Shown here piece by piece: positions 1-5,855 of a stretch of DNA of 6,482 bases. Numbering within the stretch: the stretch's first letter is position 1; each line of letters begins with the position of its first letter. The stretch lies in contig CAIZKE010000193.1 in NCBI GenBank assembly GCA_903933475.1, positions 1 to 6,482 of the forward strand, in the 5' to 3' direction. Below the pieces are notes generated by a model. That model was not told the origin of the DNA and ran no database searches. It worked only from the letters and a program-made list of their open reading frames with translations. A program made the translations under genes and the position numbers. Source of the stretch: an uncultured Alphaproteobacteria bacterium (GTDB taxonomy: Bacteria > Pseudomonadota > Alphaproteobacteria > Caulobacterales > Caulobacteraceae).

Positions 1-1757
1 ATGATCCCGGCATACTGCCAGTTCTGGACCTGGGCGACGTCGCCGATGATGATGTCGCGCGGGTCCAGCAGCAACCCGCCGCCCGCACCGGTTTCGATCC
101 GCGTCAGGTCGACATAGCGCAGGGTCTCCTTGCCCGAGACCTCCACCCAGCCGCCGCCGCGCCGGCCGGTGGCCAGCACCGAGCCCAGCATGGTCGTCAG
201 GTCGTCGGACCAGATCACCGCCGAACCGCCCTGGCCCCGGGCCGAGGCGACGCTGATCGCGACGCCGTCGTTGACGAAGTTGGTCCCGGCGTTGGCCAGG
301 GCTGGCAGCGGGCCGAACCGGCCCTCATGCGCTGCATAATCGGCCCGCGCCGTGCGATCCACAGAGCCGCCCTGGAAGGCGCCGCCGACGCGGACCAGCC
401 CCCCCATCGCCCCGCCCGAGGCGTCGATCCGGGTCGACAGGAGCCGCACCGATCCGCCCGTCAGATCCACCCGCCCGCCATAGCCGAGGAAGCCCGAGGC
501 CAGGTAGGCGCCAGACGTCGCCAGGTCGCCTGTGGACGTCACGCCGATGACGCCGCCGTGCAGGCCGCCAGAGGCGTTGTTGACCGAACCTGCGATCTCC
601 GAGACCGCGCCGCCTGACGTGTAGGTCAGCCGTCCGCCCGTGCCCGTCCAGCCAATCGCTGCGATCTGGTCTGCCAGGCTGAGCCTGCGCTCGGCCCGCA
701 GGGTCACAGATCCGCCGTTGAACCCGCCCGAGGCATTGACCGTTCCGCCCATGGCCAGGAAGCCACCGGCGACCTCGATCGCCCCGCCGTCCAGCCCCGC
801 GCCGCCCGAGGCGTCGATGCGGCCCGTGACCTGCACGACGCCCGATGGCCCGCCGTCCAGGACGACATTGCCCAGGTGTACCCGGCCGCCGGCACCCTCG
901 CGGACCGTCGTGGCGATCAGCGCCCCGTCCACCTTGACGGCACCCAGCATCAGGTCGCGGGCGCCCTGGGCCGACAGATAGACGCGCCCGCCCTCGGCCC
1001 GGGTGGTTCCGCCGGCTGTGACCAGGGCGCTCAGCGGACGCCCCAGGGCATCCACCAGACCCGCCGCATCGCTCACCGGAACCGCGACCTGGAGGAACCG
1101 GTCACCCGAGAAGTCCACGGTCAGGACATCGCCGGCGCCCAGGCCGATCCGGCCCAGACGCGCCTCGACCACGCCCTCATTGACCACGCCCGACCCGACC
1201 AGGGCTGCGCCCTGAGAGGCCGTGATATTACCCTGGTTGACCACGGTGGCGGCCCGGCCGGTCCGCCGGAAGGTCAGGTTCCCCGACAGGAAGTCAGCGT
1301 CGGCGATGTCCAGGCTCGAGCCGACAAAGGCGCCCGTATCGATCGTCGCGCCGTTGGTGATGGCGATGCCGTTGGGGTTGACCAGCAGGAACTGGCCATT
1401 GGCGCTCAGGGACCCCGCAAGGATCGAGGCGTCCTTGCCGGTCACGCGCCCGAGGAAGGCCGAAAGCGGACCCGGCTGGTCGATGCGCACGCCGGCGCCC
1501 GAGCCGATGTCGAAACTCTGGAAGTTGACGATCGCCTTTTGGGTGGACTGGGTGATCAGCAGGCGGTTCGGGGCGCTGGCGTCAAACCCAACCCCGCCGT
1601 GCACGACCCGCGGGTCCACCGGCAGCTCACGCCCGGCGGGCGGTGCAACGGGAGCAGCCTCCTGGGCGAAGGCTGGACTGAAGAGCAGTGTCGCCACGCT
1701 GGCAAGCAGGGCCACGCGCAGGTTTGCTCGACCGTATCGACCCCTGTTCACATGCAC
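1..1757 (-). CDS. Two-partner secretion exoprotein (TpsA / filamentous haemagglutinin N-terminal domain), 3' end outside window
   Basis: The frame is open from about 1832 to the left edge, giving ~585 residues from GTG 1757. Counted from there, residues 4-31 look like a signal peptide: an Arg-rich start, a hydrophobic core ALLASVATLLF, and AFA before Gln32. Residues ~50-200 match the TPS secretion domain: TQSTQKAIVNFQSFDIG at 69-85, RVTG at 104-107, then SANGQFLLVNPNGI at 118-131. In this family the domain docks on an outer-membrane TpsB (FhaC/ShlB type) pore that exports the protein. Gly/Val-rich beta-helix rungs with IDASGG-like turns follow, and LLLDPRDIIIG near 562-571 is a motif seen in related exoproteins. 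The start is uncertain: an in-frame stop at 1835-1833 bounds it, and candidates are GTG 1757, GTG 1751 and TTG 1802. TTG 1802 lies 13 nt after a GAGGA. No ATG is available. Cargo type (adhesin, CDI toxin or other) cannot be judged without the C-terminus. Family assignment is firm. Confidence 0.9.
   Translation of the reverse strand, partial: MHVNRGRYGRANLRVALLASVATLLFSPAFAQEAAPVAPPAGRELPVDPRVVHGGVGFDASAPNRLLITQSTQKAIVNFQSFDIGSGAGVRIDQPGPLSAFLGRVTGKDASILAGSLSANGQFLLVNPNGIAITNGATIDTGAFVGSSLDIADADFLSGNLTFRRTGRAATVVNQGNITASQGAALVGSGVVNEGVVEARLGRIGLGAGDVLTVDFSGDRFLQVAVPVSDAAGLVDALGRPLSALVTAGGTTRAEGGRVYLSAQGARDLMLGAVKVDGALIATTVREGAGGRVHLGNVVLDGGPSGVVQVTGRIDASGGAGLDGGAIEVAGGFLAMGGTVNASGGFNGGSVTLRAERRLSLADQIAAIGWTGTGGRLTYTSGGAVSEIAGSVNNASGGLHGGVIGVTSTGDLATSGAYLASGFLGYGGRVDLTGGSVRLLSTRIDASGGAMGGLVRVGGAFQGGSVDRTARADYAAHEGRFGPLPALANAGTNFVNDGVAISVASARGQGGSAVIWSDDLTTMLGSVLATGRRGGGWVEVSGKETLRYVDLTRIETGAGGGLLLDPRDIIIGDVAQVQNWQYAGI
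412..818 (-). repeat. Degenerate ASGG beta-helix repeats inside the exoprotein
   Basis: A short sequence encoding [I/V/N][D/N]ASGG recurs four times, with its Ala codon at residues 316, 342, 395 and 446 (counting from GTG 1757). The spacings are 26, 53 and 51 residues, close to multiples of one ~26-residue unit. Two copies share the 17-bp DNA sequence CCGCCCGAGGCGTCGAT on the plus strand (412-428 and 802-818). Each is followed by a GG-hydrophobic-x-hydrophobic stretch. This fits stacked rungs of a right-handed beta-helix, as in other TpsA proteins. Confidence 0.7.
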
Positions 1758-1775
1758 GGGAGATTTCAGTGCACG

Positions 1776-1787
1776 GTTCTCGAGAAC
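1776..1787. promoter_or_regulatory. Perfect 12-bp palindrome near the exoprotein start
   Basis: GTTCTCGAGAAC is a perfect dyad without a spacer. It lies 19 nt upstream of GTG 1757, or inside the first codons if TTG 1802 is the true start. It could be an operator for a dimeric regulator. It could also be chance, since it is isolated. It is not an alphaproteobacterial SOS box, because the two GTTC halves are inverted rather than direct. Confidence 0.35.
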
Positions 1788-1829
1788 GAAATCAGGAGTC
1801 AAATCTGCACCGCTTTCCTCGGGCTGGCG

Positions 1830-1854
1830 AATTTAGGCTTTCGCATTCCGTCGA
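1830..1854 (-). promoter_or_regulatory. Candidate housekeeping promoter for the exoprotein gene
   Basis: Read on the minus strand, TCGACGG (1854-1848), 10 nt, then CCTAAATT (1837-1830) resembles the Caulobacter sigma-73 consensus TTGaCgS-N10-14-GCtANAWC, with 6 of 7 and 6 of 8 positions matching by eye. Transcription would begin near 1823, giving a leader of ~65 nt before GTG 1757 that contains the 1776-1787 palindrome. The spacer is at the short limit, and similar matches arise by chance. Confidence 0.25.
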
Positions 1855-2019
1855 AAAAACATGGCTAAAACCAAGCTTCAGCTAGGACATCCACTTCCCG
1901 GCACGCGGGAATAGCATGAGAAGGGCGCGGTGCATATTCCGGTATGGCAAACAACGAGTTAACCGATAGCTGAGAGCGACAACAGGCGCTTGGAGTCCGA
2001 CAGCCGATCCGGCCAGGGT

Positions 2020-2036
2020 CGCGCCGGATGGGCGCG
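2020..2036 (-). terminator. GC hairpin directly after the propeller gene stop
   Basis: CGCGCC and GGCGCG form a perfect 6-bp stem around a 5-nt loop, starting 3 nt after the TAG at 2042-2040. No T-run follows, so it is not a standard intrinsic terminator. It may stabilise the mRNA 3' end, or be chance in GC-rich DNA. Confidence 0.3.
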
Positions 2037-2039
2037 GCA

Positions 2040-2966
2040 CTAGTTTCCGATGGCCGCCGGGTCCGCCCACCAGGACAGGGTGTGGACGTCATGCGCCGAG
2101 GTCCAGATGCCGTCGGGGGTGTAGCGCAGGGCGCCGCTGCCGACAGGAGCGCCGACCCGGGCAAGGATGGCGAGCGACTTCGGATCCAGGACAACGAAGG
2201 TCTGCCCTGCGGTCGTGCGTAGCCAGACCTTGCCGCCGCCGGTATCGATGTCGCCCCATTTCAGGGTGGCGTCGACCTTAACGCGGCCAGTGACGGCACC
2301 GGTTGCCGGGTCGATGCGGGCGACCGCGCCGTCCCCTTGTTCCTGCACCCAGACCGCGCCTTCGCCAGCGGCGAGGAAGCCTGGTGCCTTGCCAAGCCGG
2401 GTGGTCGCCACGGCGGTGTTCTTCCCGGGGTCGATCTTCTGGACGGTCTGAGCGGGGGCGCTGACTGCCCAGAGCGCGCCTTCCCCGAAGGCCAGGTAGC
2501 TGGTGCCGGGTTCGACCTTGATGGACCCAATGACCGTATTGGTCGCCGGGTCGATGCGGGCGATGACGCCTGACTTGTCGCTGGCCACCCAGATCGAACC
2601 GGCGCCCGAGACGACATTCATTTCGCCGTCGGGGCTGGCGAGGCCGGTAGGGATGACAGCGGCGACCCTGTTAGCCCGGATGTCGATGCGGTTGACGGTC
2701 ATGGCCTTGCAATCGGCGACCCACAGCGCGCCCGCGCTGATCGTCATGGCACCGCAGGCGCCTGCCAGCGGTACCTCGGCGAGCTTGCCGGCCTTTGACC
2801 AGCGCTCGACCCGGCCCTTGTTGGTGGTCCAGACCGTGTCCCCGTCGACAGCGAGGAAATCGGCAAAGCCCGGCACCTTGATGACGGTCTCGACGGGCGC
2901 AGCCCCGGCGGCGGGAGCAAGGGCAAGGCTGCCCGACCAAGCCAGGACAGCCCAAAGCTTTTTCAT
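2040..2966 (-). CDS. Exported seven-bladed beta-propeller (YncE / Vgb-like)
   Basis: The protein has 308 aa from ATG 2966. This start gives a signal peptide (MKK, hydrophobic WAVLAWSGSLALAPAA, cleavage near AGA at 20-22); a longer open frame to 3050 merely overlaps the upstream gene. Seven [VIL]W motifs at W46, W82, W126, W166, W206, W248 and W288 are spaced 36-44 residues apart, so seven blades are expected. RIDPATN-like strands at 137-143, 177-183 and 217-223 repeat exactly every 40 residues. Proteins of this fold are annotated as YVTN/YncE-like or streptogramin-lyase-like. The His/Glu active site of true virginiamycin B lyase was not recognised, so a binding or scaffolding role in the periplasm is more likely than antibiotic lysis. 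Cys71 and Cys86 could form a disulfide. It starts 11 nt after the hydroxylase stop, with only a weak ribosome site, so it is probably co-transcribed and translated from upstream. Its ligand is unknown. Confidence 0.85.
   Translation of the reverse strand: MKKLWAVLAWSGSLALAPAAGAAPVETVIKVPGFADFLAVDGDTVWTTNKGRVERWSKAGKLAEVPLAGACGAMTISAGALWVADCKAMTVNRIDIRANRVAAVIPTGLASPDGEMNVVSGAGSIWVASDKSGVIARIDPATNTVIGSIKVEPGTSYLAFGEGALWAVSAPAQTVQKIDPGKNTAVATTRLGKAPGFLAAGEGAVWVQEQGDGAVARIDPATGAVTGRVKVDATLKWGDIDTGGGKVWLRTTAGQTFVVLDPKSLAILARVGAPVGSGALRYTPDGIWTSAHDVHTLSWWADPAAIGN
2305..2563 (-). repeat. 120-bp internal periodicity in propeller blades
   Basis: GCCGGGTCGATGCGGGCGA on the plus strand occurs identically at 2305-2323 and 2545-2563, 240 bp apart. 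A diverged copy with TCGATC lies midway at 2431. The period is 120 bp (40 codons, one blade). It points to blade duplication within the gene, or to strong sequence constraint on the RIDPAT strand. Confidence 0.7.
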
Positions 2967-2977
2967 GGCGTTCGCGA

Positions 2978-3859
2978 TCAGTTGGCAGAGGCGGGAGGGA
3001 TGCGGCCTTGCTTCATCCGGTCGAGCCAGGACTGGAAGGGGAAGAGCCATTGTTCCTTGATCGACAGCCGCCTGCGGTCACCCTGGCCGACGACATGGCT
3101 TTCGCCTTCGCGATAGGTGCCGAAGATCCGGTCCATGAGGATCATGGCGTTGGCGTAGTTGCAGCGCGTGTCCTCATAACTGATCGCCGTGTGGTGCAGG
3201 CTGTGGTTGCGGATGGTGGTGAAGACGTAAGCGTACCAGATCGGTGGATCGGCGCGCAGGTTGGCGTGGGCGTAGATGGAGATGGCGGAAAGGCAGCTAA
3301 AGCCCGCATACATCGCCGCAGGGTTCCAATCGAATAGCGAGACGACCCCCAGGCTGATCAGGAATAGCTCGATCGGATTGCCGACAAAGCCCTTCATGGC
3401 GTTGAGTTGGGTGATGTGATGATGCGGCGCATGGGTGGACCAGAACAGGCCATTGTTGTGCATCAGCCGGTGCATCCAGTACTGGCCGAACTCCCAGATC
3501 GCCATGAACATGAACACCTGCACCAGGAACGGCAGCGCAGCGACCCAGGGTGTGGCGAGGCCCAGCGACTCCTTCAGCGCCACCATGGGTTGATCGGCGA
3601 AGGTGCGCGTCGCCCAGACGATCACGGTCGCATTCAGCCCCACGTAGAAGATGTCGGTGAAGAACTCGGTCGTATTGAGACGCCAGCCCGGGTGCCGCGC
3701 GTTCAAGACTTCGAGCCCCTGGACAAAGGCGATGACCCCGAAACCGACGACAGGCAACAGCCACCAAATATCGAGCCAGGACTTGGGAATGTTGGCCCAG
3801 AACAACAGCAAGGCGAAAAGAGTCGCAGGCGGCATCAGGTCGAAGATTTTCTGCTTCAT
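2978..3859 (-). CDS. Membrane fatty-acid hydroxylase / sterol desaturase family protein
   Basis: The protein has 293 aa, a normal length for the family. Three histidine clusters expected to bind two irons are intact: HRLMH (130-134), HAPHH (143-147) and HSLHH (219-223), with His198 also available. Hydrophobic segments lie around 8-24, 32-50, 69-84, 104-124 and 163-176, so it is an inner-membrane enzyme with the His clusters on the cytoplasmic face. The family uses O2 and reductant to hydroxylate or desaturate lipids (fatty acids, sterols, carotenoids, hopanoid-like substrates). The substrate here cannot be told from sequence. The start is supported by GGAAGA (3871-3866) six nt before the ATG. 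It lies between the protease and propeller genes on the same strand, 11 nt before the latter, suggesting an envelope-related operon. Confidence 0.93.
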   Translation of the reverse strand: MKQKIFDLMPPATLFALLLFWANIPKSWLDIWWLLPVVGFGVIAFVQGLEVLNARHPGWRLNTTEFFTDIFYVGLNATVIVWATRTFADQPMVALKESLGLATPWVAALPFLVQVFMFMAIWEFGQYWMHRLMHNNGLFWSTHAPHHHITQLNAMKGFVGNPIELFLISLGVVSLFDWNPAAMYAGFSCLSAISIYAHANLRADPPIWYAYVFTTIRNHSLHHTAISYEDTRCNYANAMILMDRIFGTYREGESHVVGQGDRRRLSIKEQWLFPFQSWLDRMKQGRIPPASAN

Positions 3860-3865
3860 GACTGT

Positions 3866-3871
3866 TCTTCC
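3866..3871 (-). promoter_or_regulatory. Ribosome binding site of the hydroxylase gene
   Basis: GGAAGA on the minus strand with a 6-nt spacer to ATG 3859. It is one of the clearest Shine-Dalgarno sequences on this strand, and it fixes the start. Confidence 0.6.
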
Positions 3872-3955
3872 GCACTCACGTCCCAGGTCGGCCTTGCAGC
3901 AGATTCAGGTGACCACGATCAGGCGCTCCCGACAATAGAGGCGGGGCCGCGGAAG

Positions 3956-3973
3956 GCGTTTGCCGATAAACGC
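3956..3973 (-). terminator. Hairpin abutting the protease stop codon
   Basis: GCGTTT, loop ATCGGC, AAACGC on the minus strand: a perfect 6-bp stem beginning on the base after TGA 3976-3974. No T-run follows. It sits at the head of the 114-nt gap before the hydroxylase gene. It could attenuate read-through or protect the upstream message rather than end transcription fully. Confidence 0.35.
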
Positions 3974-4909
3974 TCAGCGGGGCTTCAGATAGCTCGATCC
4001 GGGCCTGAGGATGGTGATTGTATGGTCTGTGAAGTTCCACAGGCTGGGGTTCAGGGCCAGGAACCGGGCACCGAGCCGCAAGGCGTTTGAACCTGGCCAA
4101 GGCCGGACATCCTTGGGGCCACCCGCTTCGATGAGGGTGACGGATATCCGCTCGAACACCGCGCCGCCAAAGCTGACCGGCCCCACCACCGCCAGGTCGC
4201 CTTCGGGTGTCAGGACGCCCTTGGCCTCCAGGGCGGCGCGGGTCTCGGCGCGCACGTAGAAGGTACCCCCGTCCCCGGTATCGAAGTCCAGAACCACGGG
4301 CAGCGATCCGACAAAGGCCCCGGTGGTCGGCTGCTCACCTTCGGCCATGGCGACTGAAAAGCGGGCGACCACATCCTCCCTCGGCGGTTCGCCAACCCCA
4401 GGAAGGCCGTCGGCCTGCGTCTGCAGGATCGTCAGAACCTGGCGGCCGTAGTCGAGAACGAAGGCACCCCCGGACACCGCCGGCGAGCCAACAAAACCGA
4501 GAAAGTCTGGCCCGAACGCCACTTCGACGAAGCCGAAATCGCCGCTCAGGAGCAGAGGTGGCGTGGACATGGGCTGGCCGCTGACCCTGACCGGGGGCGC
4601 GGGGTGCTCCCGAACGGAAAGCACCTGCCCCGATGCCGCCTGTCCACCCCGAAGCTGAGTGCCTTCATCAAGATTCAGGGCGTCACGATTAAGCATGATG
4701 GACACCGGCGTACCGGTGTCGAACATCAACCGCCCCCTGGCTTCGCCGATGGTCGCAGCGATCAGGGGTTTGCCATCGACGACCTCGAACGGGATTTCAC
4801 GCCAGCCGGCGGCCTGCCCGAGCAGGGCCGGATTCGGGTTCGGAATCGGGTGCGGAAGGGCGACAGCGGCCATCAGGGCCAGAGACGTCGAGAACGCAAT
4901 TAAGCTCAT
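3974..4909 (-). CDS. Exported retropepsin-like aspartic protease with two DTG motifs
   Basis: The protein has 311 aa from ATG 4909. Two retropepsin-like halves are visible. The first has LMFDTG (D64-G66) after a flap-like IPFEVVDGKPLIAATI strand, and ends in FLGFVGSPA...FVLDYGRQVLTI (137-161). The second has LDFDTG (D210-G212) and ends in LRLGARFL...NFTDHTITI (277-300). Two DTG sites in one chain could form a pepsin-like active site without dimerisation. Residues 4-18 are hydrophobic, followed by a Pro-rich stretch, so it is probably exported or lipid-anchored, though the n-region lacks Lys/Arg. A TTG at 4927 would add an Arg but has no ribosome site, whereas AAAGG precedes 4909 by about 9 nt. 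It heads the minus-strand cluster and is divergent from the toxin gene. The family includes periplasmic proteases of unknown target. Catalytic activity is inferred. Confidence 0.85.
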   Translation of the reverse strand: MSLIAFSTSLALMAAVALPHPIPNPNPALLGQAAGWREIPFEVVDGKPLIAATIGEARGRLMFDTGTPVSIMLNRDALNLDEGTQLRGGQAASGQVLSVREHPAPPVRVSGQPMSTPPLLLSGDFGFVEVAFGPDFLGFVGSPAVSGGAFVLDYGRQVLTILQTQADGLPGVGEPPREDVVARFSVAMAEGEQPTTGAFVGSLPVVLDFDTGDGGTFYVRAETRAALEAKGVLTPEGDLAVVGPVSFGGAVFERISVTLIEAGGPKDVRPWPGSNALRLGARFLALNPSLWNFTDHTITILRPGSSYLKPR

Positions 4910-5042
4910 GGGCGACGACCTTTGCAAACCGGGATGCAGTCGCTGCCGGACGGAACCGCTGCGTGTCTTACGGAGCCCCACCCGAGACCTCTGTCCATAC
5001 GAAATGTCCATGGCGGGCGGCGCAATCGGTATTGCTTATTTT

Positions 5043-5057
5043 GTTCGTGTTTTGTTC
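5043..5057 (+). promoter_or_regulatory. SOS-box match (GTTC-N7-GTTC), putative LexA operator
   Basis: GTTC, GTGTTTT, GTTC: an exact match to the direct-repeat operator bound by alphaproteobacterial LexA, with a T-rich spacer, in an AT-rich patch of the divergent intergenic region. It lies 93 nt before the toxin ATG (5151) and 133 nt before the protease ATG (4909). Further GTTC copies occur at 5079 and 5085 but not with N7 spacing. With eight fixed bases, roughly 0.2 chance matches are expected in a window this size counting both strands, so its position matters more than its existence. No strong -35/-10 pair was recognised beside it. Confidence 0.6.
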
Positions 5058-5135
5058 TTTTCATTTCCGGCTTCGCATGTTCTTGTTCGCGGAAGGCCTG
5101 GACGGTGCCCTGCCGTACCACCGGCCCCCAAGCGA

Positions 5136-5140
5136 AAGGA
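5136..5140 (+). promoter_or_regulatory. Ribosome binding site of the toxin gene
   Basis: AAGGA with a 10-nt spacer to ATG 5151. An in-frame ATG at 5160 is the alternative start; 5151 is preferred because of this site. Confidence 0.55.
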
Positions 5141-5150
5141 AACCTGAAGA

Positions 5151-5855
5151 ATGGCGAGAATGCCGCAGGGACAGCCCCGTCCCGTCCCGGATCCCGACGG
5201 TGACCGCTACGACGAGATGCTGCGCCAGGAACGGCTGAGGCGCGCCCGCGCCGAGGCTGACGAGGCCGGGCCGCCTGGCGCTTCGGTGGGACATCCGGAA
5301 CTGCTGGAATCGCTGATCCCCGTCTGGGGCTCCGGGCGGGAGGCCGTGGCCGACTTCCAGGAAGGGGACTATGCGGGGGCGGCCCTGAACGGTGCCCTTG
5401 CGGCCTCCGACCTGTTTCTGGCAGGCGCGATCGTCAAGGGCGTCGCCAAGGGTGGCGTCTACACCGTAGGCAAGATGGCGGCCAAGAAGGCAACCAAGAA
5501 GGCAACCAAGACGACCCCCTATAACTGGGATGCGAAGGTGCGCCCCTGGATGGGCGCGCAGGGCTATCTGGCCAAGGGGCAGGCGGGCCACCATTGGGCC
5601 ATCCCACAGAACGGCTGGGGCAAGGGCGTGCCGGAGAGGATCAAGAATCAGCCCTGGAACATCAAGCCCATGCCGGAGGGGCCGGCAGGTGCCGAGATGC
5701 ACGGCCGCATGACGGGGCGCTACAAGGGCAAGCCGAAGTTCAACGCCCTGGAGCGGTACATCTACGGCACGCCCGCCTGGTCCAAGACTGCCACGGGCGC
5801 CGCCGTGGGGCACCCGGCGGCGGCGGCCAAGGCAGAATCGGAGAAGAGACGATGA
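5151..5855 (+). CDS. Putative polymorphic-type nuclease toxin with GHH motif (HNH/Endo VII-like)
   Basis: The protein has 234 basic residues. A charged N-terminus (1-40) is followed by a hydrophobic Gly/Ala-rich segment (51-105, including IPVWGSGREAVADF and GDYAGAALNGALAASDL). It resembles the pre-toxin regions that precede nuclease domains in Rhs, WapA and related toxins. A Lys-rich linker (109-120) comes next. The C-terminal domain has GHHWAIPQ (146-153), Asn165 and Asn170, and His184 in MHGRM. This order fits the GHH/SHH/AHH group of HNH/Endonuclease VII toxins, where the HH pair and a later Asn/His bind metal and cut nucleic acid. There is no signal peptide, PAAR, Rhs or TPS domain, so it is either a stand-alone toxin released by lysis, cargo of a secretion system encoded elsewhere, or a nuclease acting in its own cell. 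It overlaps the next gene by 4 nt, and an SOS-box match lies upstream. The toxin call is inferred from motif and context. Confidence 0.72.
   Translation: MARMPQGQPRPVPDPDGDRYDEMLRQERLRRARAEADEAGPPGASVGHPELLESLIPVWGSGREAVADFQEGDYAGAALNGALAASDLFLAGAIVKGVAKGGVYTVGKMAAKKATKKATKTTPYNWDAKVRPWMGAQGYLAKGQAGHHWAIPQNGWGKGVPERIKNQPWNIKPMPEGPAGAEMHGRMTGRYKGKPKFNALERYIYGTPAWSKTATGAAVGHPAAAAKAESEKRR
5484..5507 (+). repeat. Tandem 12-bp repeat in the toxin linker
   Basis: AAGAAGGCAACC occurs twice head to tail, encoding KKAT KKAT. It gives a flexible, positively charged linker between the pre-toxin segment and the nuclease domain. It could vary in copy number by slippage without breaking the frame. Confidence 0.8.

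Larger units (their letters stand above)
1758..2039. other. Intergenic region between the propeller gene and the exoprotein gene
   Basis: This 282-bp stretch lies downstream of the propeller gene and upstream of the exoprotein gene, both on the minus strand. It has locally lower GC than the flanking genes. Short open frames here show no recognisable protein features. It holds a promoter candidate (1830-1854), a 12-bp palindrome (1776-1787), a GC-rich hairpin by the propeller stop codon (2020-2036) and one incomplete CtrA-like site (1948-1962). No RNA gene was recognised. Confidence 0.6.

Noticed and set aside
1..1757. Calling the exoprotein a CdiA contact-dependent inhibition toxin
   Set aside because: Only the secretion domain and beta-helix are visible. 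CdiA needs a C-terminal toxin domain and an adjacent cdiI, which lie outside the window if they exist. The toxin pair at 5151-6343 is far away on the other strand.
876..1868. Long plus-strand open frame of 330 codons
   Set aside because: It is antisense to the exoprotein, whose minus-strand frame encodes a clear TPS domain. The plus frame is low-complexity Gly/Asp/Arg with no family features, as expected for GC-rich shadow frames.
1948..1962. CtrA binding site (TTAA-N7-TTAA) upstream of the exoprotein
   Set aside because: On the minus strand TTAA-N7-TTTG has the right spacing but only half of the second element. One partial match is not enough to call a site.
2040..2966. Virginiamycin B lyase (antibiotic resistance)
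   Set aside because: The fold is similar, but the His/Glu catalytic arrangement of Vgb was not recognised, and the signal peptide argues for an envelope role.
5061..5813. Minus-strand 250-codon open frame opposite the toxin gene
   Set aside because: It has no recognisable domain and lies antisense to a gene with a ribosome site, a motif-bearing product and a coupled downstream gene.
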